A stretch of DNA of 64,000 bases, from the NCBI RefSeq assembly GCF_002584985.1, contig NZ_NUPZ01000054.1:21290-85289 (forward strand), in the 5' to 3' direction. Made by a program: the position numbers and the translations under genes. This DNA comes from Bacillus sp. AFS029637. Its GTDB lineage: Bacteria > Bacillota > Bacilli > Bacillales > Bacillaceae_G. Below, piece after piece: positions 54,501-63,698 of the stretch. The stretch's first letter is position 1, and each line of letters starts with the position of its first letter. The notes below the pieces were generated by a model. That model was not told the origin of the DNA. It was given only the letters and a program-made list of their open reading frames with translations, and searched no databases.

Positions 54501-57500
54501 TGTTTGTGTAATTGGCGGTTCCTGCGGGTTCGGTTGTGAAGTAAATGTAACGTCAGCATCATTTAATATGACTTCATTATCTGGAATTTCTGTAATCGTC
54601 ACTTGGAACGTTACTGAAATATTTCCATTAACAATTAGTAAAGGAGTAACTGTAAACCCTATTTCTGGATTTACACCTGGTTGCTGGATCGCACCTATTG
54701 TTACACTATTTTCAACAAATGTCGTTCCTTCTGGAATTACGTCTTGGAAGAACACATCTGTAACAGGTATAACTCCTACATTCGAAATTAGCACAGTATA
54801 CGTTAATACATCCCCCATCGTTCCAGTTGCAACATCAACTGTTTTTGTTGCTGTTACTTCACCAGGAGGAGGTAACGGTATCGTAACTACTGTCGTATTA
54901 CTTGAATTTGTCGTTGTTACAGGTGGTTGTAAAGGATTTAGTAAAAAAGTAGCTGTAGCAGATGCTGTATTCAAAACAGCTCCGCGTGTAGACGGTGCAA
55001 CAACTGTAACTTGGAACGTTACTGTCAATGGCGTTCCAGCTGCAATATTAGGAAGAGGGAAACCAACATTCGGATCAAATCCAGGTTGAGGCATTCCATT
55101 TATCGTGACACTATTTGCGACAAATGTTGTTTCAGGTGCAATCAGATCAACGAAAGAAACATTCGTTGCTGTAACTGTGCCGTTATTTCGAATGACAACA
55201 GAATACGTATATGTTTCTCCAAGTGCTGCTTGTTGTACAGATGCAGATTTTTGTATATTTAATTGTGCTGTGTTTACTTGCGTCACTACAAAATTACTAT
55301 TTGTAATAGTCGTTATTGGAGGGTTTGCTGGATTTATAAGAAAACTTGCAGTAACGTTCGATTGGTTTCTAATATTTCCACCGCTCGGAACACTCGTCAC
55401 TGTAACTTGAAACGTAATCGTAGCCGTTTGTCCGACCGGAATATTTGGTACTTGAAAACCTGCCATAGGATCCGCACCTTGCTGAACAACACCATTTATC
55501 GTGACACTGTTCGCTACAAATGCAGCTCCAGCTGGGATTGGATCTTGAAAAATAATATTTGTTGCGGGAACAGTTCCTGTATTTTGAATAAGAATTGTAT
55601 ACGTTAACGTATCTCCTACACCGGCTTGTGGTGTATTTACACTCTTTATTACATTAATTGATCCTACATTCACTCGTGTCACAACAATATTACTAATCGT
55701 TACAATTGTAATTGGCGGTTGGAGAGGACGTACTTGGAAATCCGCAGTGACATTCGCATTATTCGGAAGAACTCTATTTTGTGGCACACTCGTGATTGTT
55801 ACTTGAAAAGTAACTGTTACCATCCCCCCTACTGGAATATTAGCAAGCGGAAGTCCAGTTGTTGGGTTTAAACCTGGTTGAGGTGTTCCGTTTATTGTTA
55901 CACTATTCGCTACAAACATTGTTCCAGATGGAATTGGATCAAGGAATGATACATTTGTTGCTGCTACTGTTCCACTATTTTGTATACGAACTGTATACGT
56001 TAACGTATCTCCTACACCGGCTTCAGTAGCGCTTACACTTTTCATTACATTTAACCCTGAAGAATTCACGACTGTCATAACAGTATTACTTGGTACTGTT
56101 ACAGTAATCGGTGGCTCTGTTGGATTTACAAGGAAATCTCCAGTGACATTCGCATTATTTACAACATTATTTCCTTGGGGAATTTCATCAATTAACACTT
56201 CAAACGTAACAATTACATTCGCGCCAGTAGGCAAATTATTTAATAGGAATCCAAGTTCTGGATCTGCTCCTTCTTGTAAAACGCCATTAATAAATACACT
56301 ATTTTCAATAAATAATGTCCCTTGCGGAATTGAATCTTGGAAAAATACATTTGTAGCTGGTACACTACCTGCATTTATGATTTCGATTGTATATACTAAA
56401 ACATCTCCTACCGTTGCAACATCAGTATTTACTGATTTTACAACTTCAAAGTTCCCTGATTGTACAGTTGTATTCACAACGTTACTCGGAACATTGATTG
56501 TTACAGGTGGTTCACTCGGATTCACTTGAAAACTTGCTGTTACATTTGCTTGATTTAAAATATCTTCATTTTCTGGATCCTGTACAATTAATACGCCAAA
56601 TGTGACTATAACTGTTTGAGCCGCAGAAATATTTGGAAGAGAAAATCCTGTATTCGGATTCAGTCCACTTTGCGGTACTCCATTAATTGTTACAGAATTT
56701 GCCACAAATGAAACAGCAGAAGAAATAGCATCTTGGAAAAATACGTTTGTTAACGGGACGTTTCCCGTATTTTGAACGGCAATTGTGTATGTTAAAGTGT
56801 CCCCTACTGCCGCTTGTGTTGTATTCACTTCTTTTATTACATTTAAACCGCCTGTATTAACTTGTGTCACAACTGTATTCGTTTGTCTATTAATCGTTAC
56901 TGGTGGCTGATTCGGGTTAACAACGAAATTAGCTGATACATTTCCGCGATTGGCAATCGTACCCCCTGACGGCGTAGATGTTACTCGTACTTGAAATGTA
57001 ACAGTCCTACTCCCACCTGGAGATATATTCGCTATCGTAAACCCAGTCGCTGGATTTGCCCCAGGTTGTGAAACCCCGTCCAAAGTCACACTATTTGCGA
57101 TAAAAGTCGTTCCAATTGGGATTGGATCTTGAAAAATAACGTTCGTCGCAGCAACATTTCCTGTATTTTCAATTGTAATGGTATACGTAAGAACATCATT
57201 AATTGTCGCAAAAGCTTTATCAACTGTTTTTCTCGTTCTTATATCAGCTATATTAATAGTAGTAACTACAGTATTACTTGTCGCTTGCCCTGAAACTGGT
57301 TGTTGACCAGAAACTGGAATAAAGTTAAACGTTGCACTTGCACGGTTCGGAATTGGATTTACAAGCGGGTTAGATGTTACTTGAACTTGAAAACGCACTA
57401 CCGTCGTTTGCGAAGCATTAATACTCCCAATATTAATACTACTTGCGGGATTCTCCCCAGGACGCGCTACTCCATTTACCGTAACACTGTTTGCGACAAA

Positions 57501-59060
57501 TGTTGTTCCAGCAGGTATGCTATCAACAAAAATCACATTGTTTGCAGTGACATTTCCATTATTCGTCACATTAACTGTGTACGTTAATACATCATTAATT
57601 GTTGCGGTTTGCAAATCTACAGACTTTTGTAAACTTAAATTCGCACGATTTACTGTCGTCTGTACTGTATTTGAAGAAGCTGTACTTGTAACAAGTGGAC
57701 TTCCTACAAAAGGACGGAATTGATAAGACACACTTGCACGATTTGGAATTGGATTCGGACTTGGGAATGTTGTGACTCTCACTTGGAATGTTATGATTCT
57801 CTGTGCATTGTTAGGTATCATTCCTAAATTAATTCCAGTGGCTGGATTCGCGCTCGGCTGGGTTACTCCCCCTACTGTCACACTGCCTGCTATAAACGTC
57901 GTTCCATTCGGAATACTATCTTGTAATACAACGTTATCCGCACTTCCCGTTCCTGTATTTAGAATTGTAATCGTGTAGGTAAGAATATCGCCTACCCCTG
58001 CAACTGTTTTATCAACTGATTTAACAGGATTTATAATCGGCCCCGTCGCATCAATTTGAACACCAAATCCAGCTGCAGCGTATCCATCTCCATTTGTAAC
58101 GAACCGAACCGTGGCTGACGTTTGATTATTTACCAATGATGATGAGGCATCTACATTCGTAATATCCCACCCTTGTCTTCGGATAGGAAAGGCTGCCCCC
58201 AGCGGCTGATTCAAATTTCCAAATGTGCCGCTCGTATCTAAATTTCCATTGTCATTACAAATTTGTGATTGGAAGAAATTATTTGCGGGATTTCTTGGTC
58301 CAGATAAAGCAACTGTAGCATTCATACTCGGCCCAAATCGAAGTTGATCTCCAACAATGTTAGCATCACCTTCTTGGGCAGTTACAAGTACCCTTCCTGT
58401 AACAGTTCCCGTAGACGGCGTTGCAAAACCTGAAATAATAGCATCTACTGGTGGTGATGAAGCCTCAATAATTTCTTGACCTGCATACACTGATAAATTT
58501 CGAAGTGGTAAACTCGCGTTTTGATAAACAACTTCAAGAGTCCAACCTACCGAACGACTAATTGATGTCTCAGCGGATGTTCTTGTAGCTGGTACGACAC
58601 CCGTTGTATATGTTCCTGCTCCACCCGTAGTAACAAGATTTGTTACATTAGCAGAACGACTATAATAAAACTGGCTCCCTACTGAACCTTGCTGGGCAGT
58701 AGCCGGATCTGGCGTAACAGAAAATGTTCCTGTTGGTGTTGTAAACGAAATATTATCATTTAAAAACGCTGTAACATCCTCAGTATCAGTCCTGTACGTC
58801 CCAGCCCACACAAGTTCTGCGTATAATACACTACTCCCTGCTGGCAAGTTTAAAATTGCACTTGAAGAATTTAATCGCCAATCATTTGTCGTTCCTGCTG
58901 GGAATCCTGGCACTTGAAGTGATGTATTTACTGTAGTAAACACATCAATCGTACCAAAGTTATTGCCAGGCGCAGGAGATGTAGGACTGAGTCCCAACGT
59001 GTTCCCAGTAAACGTGACAGCACCAGTTACTGTTGTTGTAAAACGGTTCATAAAAGGCAC
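51588..59060 (-). CDS. Giant DUF11-repeat protein (16 repeats) with Cys-rich tail
   Basis: A 2490-residue protein. Residues 1-345 are a beta-rich unique domain (AGTYRTDTEDVTAF, SRSVGWTLEVVYQNASLPLR). From there follow 16 DUF11 repeats of about 130 residues, each with a start like VGDTLTYTVRIQNTGT, then DxIPxGTxFVxNSVTxNG and GxxTVTFQVxV. DUF11 modules fold as immunoglobulin-like sandwiches and may make isopeptide bonds. No signal peptide, membrane span, or LPXTG motif is seen. The last 30 residues hold ICETNFNCLDKIRFQCPLC, a C-x5-C-x7-C-x2-C cluster. A GTG start at 59060 has a weak GAGA site; ATG at 59051 has none. Surface, spore or exosporium location is inferred. Confidence 0.86.
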   Translation of the reverse strand: MPFMNRFTTTVTGAVTFTGNTLGLSPTSPAPGNNFGTIDVFTTVNTSLQVPGFPAGTTNDWRLNSSSAILNLPAGSSVLYAELVWAGTYRTDTEDVTAFLNDNISFTTPTGTFSVTPDPATAQQGSVGSQFYYSRSANVTNLVTTGGAGTYTTGVVPATRTSAETSISRSVGWTLEVVYQNASLPLRNLSVYAGQEIIEASSPPVDAIISGFATPSTGTVTGRVLVTAQEGDANIVGDQLRFGPSMNATVALSGPRNPANNFFQSQICNDNGNLDTSGTFGNLNQPLGAAFPIRRQGWDITNVDASSSLVNNQTSATVRFVTNGDGYAAAGFGVQIDATGPIINPVKSVDKTVAGVGDILTYTITILNTGTGSADNVVLQDSIPNGTTFIAGSVTVGGVTQPSANPATGINLGMIPNNAQRIITFQVRVTTFPSPNPIPNRASVSYQFRPFVGSPLVTSTASSNTVQTTVNRANLSLQKSVDLQTATINDVLTYTVNVTNNGNVTANNVIFVDSIPAGTTFVANSVTVNGVARPGENPASSINIGSINASQTTVVRFQVQVTSNPLVNPIPNRASATFNFIPVSGQQPVSGQATSNTVVTTINIADIRTRKTVDKAFATINDVLTYTITIENTGNVAATNVIFQDPIPIGTTFIANSVTLDGVSQPGANPATGFTIANISPGGSRTVTFQVRVTSTPSGGTIANRGNVSANFVVNPNQPPVTINRQTNTVVTQVNTGGLNVIKEVNTTQAAVGDTLTYTIAVQNTGNVPLTNVFFQDAISSAVSFVANSVTINGVPQSGLNPNTGFSLPNISAAQTVIVTFGVLIVQDPENEDILNQANVTASFQVNPSEPPVTINVPSNVVNTTVQSGNFEVVKSVNTDVATVGDVLVYTIEIINAGSVPATNVFFQDSIPQGTLFIENSVFINGVLQEGADPELGFLLNNLPTGANVIVTFEVLIDEIPQGNNVVNNANVTGDFLVNPTEPPITVTVPSNTVMTVVNSSGLNVMKSVSATEAGVGDTLTYTVRIQNSGTVAATNVSFLDPIPSGTMFVANSVTINGTPQPGLNPTTGLPLANIPVGGMVTVTFQVTITSVPQNRVLPNNANVTADFQVRPLQPPITIVTISNIVVTRVNVGSINVIKSVNTPQAGVGDTLTYTILIQNTGTVPATNIIFQDPIPAGAAFVANSVTINGVVQQGADPMAGFQVPNIPVGQTATITFQVTVTSVPSGGNIRNQSNVTASFLINPANPPITTITNSNFVVTQVNTAQLNIQKSASVQQAALGETYTYSVVIRNNGTVTATNVSFVDLIAPETTFVANSVTINGMPQPGFDPNVGFPLPNIAAGTPLTVTFQVTVVAPSTRGAVLNTASATATFLLNPLQPPVTTTNSSNTTVVTIPLPPPGEVTATKTVDVATGTMGDVLTYTVLISNVGVIPVTDVFFQDVIPEGTTFVENSVTIGAIQQPGVNPEIGFTVTPLLIVNGNISVTFQVTITEIPDNEVILNDADVTFTSQPNPQEPPITQTILTNLVVTTINIAFIFPLKLVDKEVATVGEILTYDVLIFNFGTVAATNVQFIDTTSEGVAFVPGSVSINLVPAPGLNPFSGFTVPNIPVDDFVRVTYQEMVTSIPEGRTVVNFVDVTATFTVSETELPITETTTSNTTLTEINESGLNVLKSVSKPVVAVGDILTYTTVVQNTGTVIATNVQYSDVLPSSITFVQSSVTIGGVIQPGFNPNNGFPLPDLNPGGSVEVTFQVTVVSVPTNGTIANTAHATGSFILVPGEPAVVVNQPSNTTLTTVNRGRFNVIKQVNRTATQVGDVLTYTVQITNTGTVTANNVQFIDTISAGASFVPNSVTINGALQPNLNPITGFEVGDILVGEIVIVAFQATVTTIPSSGTITNVANITGSFTLVPGEPPVVVTEPSNTTITRVNRGRFSVVKTVNKEATRLGDTLTYSVQVTNTGTVQAANVQFIDVPSASLEFVTGSVQINGISQVGLDPFVGFLLPDLAVGDSVLITFEVNVISIPPSNSIMNTARVTGDFEMIPGEPPFTITSPSNTTVTPVNRGSLDMLKEVDNSIVGVGETVTYTVRILNTGTADATNVQFIDTLSPEATFVPNSVMVNGVARPGVNPEAGFTILDIPVGETAIVTYEATITSFPDGGTVVNVAGALAEYILVPGEPPITVMDTSNTVIVTVNTAILFVAKGANFEVAMIGDVVTYGIAVINDSTVPVMNIVLTDILDPNTLFINGTVTVNDVPLPFANPNTGILLGDFQPNDAAIINFQVVITGGQINNLVTNTATANGLATVNPNEPPVVVEGDSNTVVIPFIQPNVSTIVVKRADLQTATIGDVITFTTVITNTGDTGIQNIRFQDMLDSSVGFVLGSVKVDNTPVPNVNPVSGFLIGSLSSGEARAVSFQVIVERAPSGSGNYINQASIRFEYEVGTVLPPVTQIIESNIVIIPFVPTIEQICETNFNCLDKIRFQCPLCNHLLINRK

Positions 59061-59176
59061 ATAATCATCTCATTTCATCTATAGTAAAAAGTGATTTATA
59101 CTATAAAATGTAGACAACCTATGTGATGTACGTTGTCCAACAAAATTCCGCATATGCGAGAGGAGTCTGTAACATT

Positions 59177-59926
59177 ATGCGCTATGTAATCATAACAGGA
59201 ACTTCACAAGGTTTAGGTGAAGCAATTGCCACGCAATTATTAGAAAAAAATACAACTGTCATCTCTATTTCTAGAAGAGAAAATAAAAAGCTTACTAAAC
59301 TTGCAGAACAAAATAACAGCAATTGTATGTTCCATTCCGTAGATCTTCAAGATGTACATAACTTAGAAACTAACTTTAAAGAGATCATCTCATCTATTAA
59401 AGAAGACAATGTATCCTCTATTCATTTAATTAACAATGCGGGCACACTTGCACCAATGAAACCAATTGAAAAAGCAGAAAGTGAACAACTCATTACGAAC
59501 GTTCACATTAATTTACTTGCACCTATGATTCTTACATCTACGTTCATGAAACATACGAAAGAATGGAAAATAGATAAACGCGTTATCAACATTTCATCTG
59601 GAGCAGGAAAAAATCCTTATTTTGGATGGGGCGCTTACTGTACAACGAAAGCTGGTGTAAATATGTTTACACAGTGCGTAGCTACTGAAGAAGCGGAAAA
59701 AGAATACCCAATAAAAATTGTCGCTTTTGCACCTGGTGTTGTTGATACAAATATGCAAGTACAAATTCGTGAAACAAATAAAGAAGACTTCACAAATTTA
59801 GACCGCTTCATCGCATTAAAAGAAGAAGGAAAACTACTGTCACCTGTATACGTTGCGAAAGCTATACGTAACTTACTAGAAACTGAGGACTTCCCGCAGG
59901 GTGAGGTTATTAGAATTGATGAATAG
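59177..59926 (+). CDS. (S)-benzoin-forming benzil reductase (SDR family)
   Basis: A 249-residue short-chain dehydrogenase. The cofactor motif GTSQGLGEA is at about residues 8-16, NNAG in the usual place near 88, the catalytic Ser near 142 (INISSGAG) and YCTTK (YxxxK) near 155. It is close to the B. cereus enzyme (YueD-type) known to reduce benzil to (S)-benzoin with NADPH; the natural substrate is not known. The ATG at 59177 follows GAGGAG, rather than an upstream start at 59123. It diverges from the DUF11 gene. Confidence 0.88.
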   Translation: MRYVIITGTSQGLGEAIATQLLEKNTTVISISRRENKKLTKLAEQNNSNCMFHSVDLQDVHNLETNFKEIISSIKEDNVSSIHLINNAGTLAPMKPIEKAESEQLITNVHINLLAPMILTSTFMKHTKEWKIDKRVINISSGAGKNPYFGWGAYCTTKAGVNMFTQCVATEEAEKEYPIKIVAFAPGVVDTNMQVQIRETNKEDFTNLDRFIALKEEGKLLSPVYVAKAIRNLLETEDFPQGEVIRIDE

Positions 59927-59927
59927 C

Positions 59928-59957
59928 GAAAAAGCGTGCTAAAATAGCACGCTTTTT
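59928..59957 (+). terminator. Terminator after benzil reductase
   Basis: AAAAGCGTGCTA / TAGCACGCTTTTT stem. Confidence 0.87.
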
Positions 59958-59961
59958 CATT

Positions 59962-60795
59962 CTATTCCTCTAAAAATATAAGTACAGACTCCATAATTTG
60001 CTCATAACCAATTTCTTTATAAATTTTATTAGATGTTGGATTTGCTAAATCCGTATACAATGTGGTCGTTTTATAACCTTCATCTAACAAATGTTGACTG
60101 AGGGCGGCTACACAATTAGACGCATATCCTTTTTTCCTTGCTTCTTTTGGCGTATATACGAAATTAACCGTTATGTTATTATTAGTTGGTCTCGTTTTTG
60201 CAGCTACAGAAACGAGTTTTCCATCCACTTCCAAACCAAATAGACGACTATTATTGATTAATGTATGTGCTGTTTGTTTCGCTTCTTCTTTCGTAGTTGG
60301 GAGCTTCACGTCTTCACAAAATTGATATATCCACTGTTCTATTAATGGTAGTTCATCACTACTTACTTCTCGAAAGATTCCATCTCCGTTCCACTTTTTC
60401 TTTACTTGTTTTAATTCATATATACCTTGCTCCATTGCAACATTCGTTTTCTTATTTTCTAACATCGCGATCTCTTCCGCTAATTTCTGTACAATTTTCT
60501 TATTACCAATCAATCCAGGAATATCCGGATATACTTTCGTTAACTCTTTTGCAAGCACTTTGATAGCTACTCCCGAAATTTCAGCATTTGCAACAATGAT
60601 TTGTTTCTTTTCTTCTGTTTGAAGAAATACAACCGCAATTTCTTCTCCTTGTTTCGCTGCCCCCATAAATATCGGTTCTTGGACCATTTGTAATAACCCT
60701 AATATAAGATTATTTTCCTGCTCATTCTTTTCTAAAAATGGTGTAACCTCTTCTTTAAAATTAAGTATCTCTTCATACACATGTAATTGAATCAT
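59962..60795 (-). CDS. GNAT family N-acetyltransferase, two-domain type
   Basis: A 277-residue protein. The C-terminal half is a GNAT domain with acetyl-CoA loop TPKEARKKGYASNCVAALSQ at about residues 215-234 and LYTDLANPTSNKIYKEIGY after it. The N-terminal half (YEEILNFKEEVTPFLEKNEQ) resembles a degenerate second GNAT domain. The ATG at 60795 is preferred over TTG 60801. Substrate unknown. Confidence 0.8.
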   Translation of the reverse strand: MIQLHVYEEILNFKEEVTPFLEKNEQENNLILGLLQMVQEPIFMGAAKQGEEIAVVFLQTEEKKQIIVANAEISGVAIKVLAKELTKVYPDIPGLIGNKKIVQKLAEEIAMLENKKTNVAMEQGIYELKQVKKKWNGDGIFREVSSDELPLIEQWIYQFCEDVKLPTTKEEAKQTAHTLINNSRLFGLEVDGKLVSVAAKTRPTNNNITVNFVYTPKEARKKGYASNCVAALSQHLLDEGYKTTTLYTDLANPTSNKIYKEIGYEQIMESVLIFLEE

Positions 60796-60861
60796 CGACA
60801 ATCTCTTCTCTCTATTTATAGTTTCATTAAGTATTGGCGATTAATTCATTAAATCCTTCTT

Positions 60862-62370
60862 TTACGATTCAATAATATTCAAGACTAACGTATTCAAATC
60901 ATTTTCAGCTTGTAAAATTCTCTGTTTTTCCTTTTCAAATACCTCTTCTTCTTGTTGAAACGACTCTTTTCGTTTTTTAATCATGCGCTCCATTTCTTTT
61001 TTACTCGGGCCACCACATACATTTCTTTTTTGAATAAAAGCTTCGGGTGATATAATCTCTTTCCACTCTTCTTCTAATAAACGCACTTTCAAATTTTCTT
61101 GTAAGTACAGATCTACTTCTTCGAAATGTAATTCATGAAGCTCCTTTTTCTGCTCCAATGACATATTTGCAATAGCACTTGCTGCATGATGCGCTTGTCG
61201 AAATGGAATGTCATAGTTTTTTGTTAAAACATCTGCAAAATCAGTTATCGTAATTGCATGTTTATAGGAACGACTTTTTAACGTTTCTTCTTCTACTTTC
61301 ATCGTTCGAATGACTGCATTCATAATACAACACACACGAATTGTCTTTTCAATTCCTTTGTATAAATACGGCTGCAAGTCATCCTCTGTATCGACAATAT
61401 CACCAAATGGTGTATTATGAATCATTTGAAATACAGTAAAAGCTTCCCCTAAAGCACTACTCGTAATAGCTCTGGCATGTTCAATTGAAACCGGATTTCG
61501 TTTTTGCGGCATAATACTACTAATTTGTACATATGGCTTCGCAACAGTAATACCATCATATTCTTTCGTTGCTAATAATAAGAAGTCATGAATCCATCTA
61601 CTCGTATTTGTCATCATTACCATAAGTAACGAGCTAACTTCTAATAAATAATCCGCACCAGCAACAGCATCATATGAGTTCTCGATTACATTTGTAAATC
61701 CAAGTAAATGAGCCACTCGCTCTCGTTTAATTGGGAAACTTGTTGTAGAAAGAGCAGCTGCCCCCATCGGAGAATGATTTAAAAGCTGATACGTTTTTTT
61801 CATTCGTTCTAAATCTCTTTGCATCGTATCGTAAATCGCTAACGCATAATGACCCAATGTTGTTGGCTGTGCTGGTTGCGTATGTGTATATGCTGGCATT
61901 ATCGTTTTCTTATGATCATCGGCAAGTTGCAATATACTTTCTTGCAATAACAAATGATGTTCCATTAATCGTAAAACATATCGTCTTAAACTCATGCGAT
62001 ACATCGTAACGCCCATATCATTTCTACTTCTACCAATATGCATATTACTTACAAAATCACATTTTGCTTCTTGAAAAATTAAATGTTCTACTAAAAAAAA
62101 GAGATCTTCATGTTGCTCTGTATATAGCAATTGATCTTTCGGAATTCCCTCTATCTTTTTTAGTGCGTTTAATATAACTTTAGCTTCTTCATTTTTCATT
62201 AAATTTTCTTCAGTCAACATTATAATATGTGCTTTGTGCACTTCAAACATATCTTTCAATAAGTAATTTCGCTGAAAATCAAATACATGTTGTAATACAC
62301 AATCCACATATGTTTTCCCAGGGAAATCAGCGCCTTCACTCTTTATAAACTCTTCTCTACTCTGTTTCAT
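60862..62370 (-). CDS. Argininosuccinate lyase-like protein (fumarase/aspartase superfamily)
   Basis: A 502-residue lyase. The superfamily signature SSIMPQKRNPVSIEHARA is at about residues 284-301 (usual GSSxMPxKxN), and IGRSRNDMGV and TQPAQPTTLGH are the other two family blocks. It is longer than ordinary ArgH (about 460) by an N- and C-terminal extension, including an acidic/basic coiled tail (KKRKESFQQEEEVFEKEKQR). No argG or other arginine gene is adjacent, so it may act on another adenylosuccinate-like substrate. The ATG at 62370 follows AGGGGAAAAGGTG. Confidence 0.83.
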   Translation of the reverse strand: MKQSREEFIKSEGADFPGKTYVDCVLQHVFDFQRNYLLKDMFEVHKAHIIMLTEENLMKNEEAKVILNALKKIEGIPKDQLLYTEQHEDLFFLVEHLIFQEAKCDFVSNMHIGRSRNDMGVTMYRMSLRRYVLRLMEHHLLLQESILQLADDHKKTIMPAYTHTQPAQPTTLGHYALAIYDTMQRDLERMKKTYQLLNHSPMGAAALSTTSFPIKRERVAHLLGFTNVIENSYDAVAGADYLLEVSSLLMVMMTNTSRWIHDFLLLATKEYDGITVAKPYVQISSIMPQKRNPVSIEHARAITSSALGEAFTVFQMIHNTPFGDIVDTEDDLQPYLYKGIEKTIRVCCIMNAVIRTMKVEEETLKSRSYKHAITITDFADVLTKNYDIPFRQAHHAASAIANMSLEQKKELHELHFEEVDLYLQENLKVRLLEEEWKEIISPEAFIQKRNVCGGPSKKEMERMIKKRKESFQQEEEVFEKEKQRILQAENDLNTLVLNIIES

Positions 62371-62446
62371 CACCTTTTCCCCTTTCACCTAAGTATTACT
62401 ACCCATCATACCCAGAGATAGCAAAAAAGTGCTTGTACACAAAAAT

Positions 62447-62473
62447 AAACTCGGTGCTTTAAGCACCGAGTTT
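62447..62473 (-). terminator. Terminator after the beta-lactamase-like gene
   Basis: AAACTCGGTGCTT / AAGCACCGAGTTT palindrome at the end of the minus-strand gene. Confidence 0.82.
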
Positions 62474-63581
62474 ATTTAATAAAAGTCACATCATATTTAT
62501 CACTTTGCAACACTTGGAAATGTAAGTTTGCTAAATGTTTCCGTATTTCCGCACTGTCGTCCTCATTTAAATCATTTGCTAAGAACACTATTTCTGTACA
62601 GTTCCCGCGTTTATCCATTGCATAAACTGCTTTTGTCACTGTCCATGGTGTATAACCATTCTTTTGCCCCGCGTGTCTGAATATTTTACGATATTTCTTG
62701 GCACTCATATCCGTCTCAACGATATCCGCCCACACTTTTTCCTCCGCTTCTGTCAAGCCACCTTTATGATTTGCCTTTTGAAGCAATACCATATAATCGT
62801 TTGCAGAAGCAGCCGGCAATCTATCTGACCAAATTTTATCGTAACGGTCCTCCAAATAAAGAGGAAGTTCCTTCTGCAATAATGGCCCTTTCTGTTTTAA
62901 GCGTTCATGAATAATCATCGCATACTCACGATATTGCTCTTGAGACATTTCTTTTAACTTTTTCTCTATTTTATCTTTTGGAACATGTAGTTCTTTATGC
63001 AAGTATCCCGGAATGTATAAAGATGAAACAATCGGAAATAGTGGTTGATGTGCAGGAAGCGATAAACTTTGTAAATTTCGGTTAATGTTATCCAATCCTA
63101 ACACTTCCATTAAGTATTCAGTATTCGCATTTGAACTGAACTTAACCATACCTTTTGCAACTTCCTCTAATGAGACTGCTCCTTCAGTTATTTTTTCTTT
63201 TTTTTGCAAATAATTTTGCCATCTGTCTTGTGCACCGCCATCTGTATTCGGCACATAATAACGATTCACATCATTAATGGAAACGAAACTAGAGGGGTCA
63301 ATTTTCCCTTCTGTAACTTGTTTCGTATATTCAAGTGCCACTATTAGCTTCATCGTACTAGCAACTGGCAATACAACATTTGGATTTACAGAATAAACAA
63401 CTTTATCATTTCTCTTTACTAAAAGCGCACTATTTTTCTCATCTTTATGTTCTTCAATAAAAGATGCTATATACTGTGCATCATCATTATTTGAACTCCA
63501 AACTTTTTTCACTAAAAAATTACCCGATATTAGCAAAACGAAAATACCCACAATCACTGCGCATACTATAGTTTTTTTCAA
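62472..63581 (-). CDS. Class A beta-lactamase-like serine hydrolase
   Basis: A 369-residue exported or signal-anchored protein. The N-terminal segment is hydrophobic (IVCAVIVGIFVLLISGNFLV). STMK at about residues 80-83 is the nucleophile motif, SSNAN near 148-152 the SxN-like motif, and KNGYTPW near 310 a KTG-like motif. Class A beta-lactamases are usually under 300 residues, so this is a longer DD-peptidase-like relative. It may cut cell-wall peptides. TTG start with GAGAGG. Confidence 0.83.
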   Translation of the reverse strand: MKKTIVCAVIVGIFVLLISGNFLVKKVWSSNNDDAQYIASFIEEHKDEKNSALLVKRNDKVVYSVNPNVVLPVASTMKLIVALEYTKQVTEGKIDPSSFVSINDVNRYYVPNTDGGAQDRWQNYLQKKEKITEGAVSLEEVAKGMVKFSSNANTEYLMEVLGLDNINRNLQSLSLPAHQPLFPIVSSLYIPGYLHKELHVPKDKIEKKLKEMSQEQYREYAMIIHERLKQKGPLLQKELPLYLEDRYDKIWSDRLPAASANDYMVLLQKANHKGGLTEAEEKVWADIVETDMSAKKYRKIFRHAGQKNGYTPWTVTKAVYAMDKRGNCTEIVFLANDLNEDDSAEIRKHLANLHFQVLQSDKYDVTFIK

Positions 63582-63633
63582 GTAAAATTCCTCTCCTATT
63601 GTGTAACTCTTATCTCTCTATCTTTTAAAAACA

Positions 63634-63677
63634 AAATAATGGAGATGATCATTTACATGACCATCTCCATTATTTTA
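63634..63677. terminator. Bidirectional terminator
   Basis: AAAATAATGGAGATG and its complement CATCTCCATTATTTT form a long stem between the nucleoside hydrolase and the hydrolase genes. Confidence 0.83.
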
Positions 63678-63698
63678 ACTTGTATGCTCCTATCATGT

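Noticed and set aside
51700..58100. Many plus-strand open frames and regularly spaced repeats in the giant gene
   Set aside because: They are antisense shadows of one repetitive coding frame, and the repeats are about 390 bases, coding and in frame, so not a CRISPR array.
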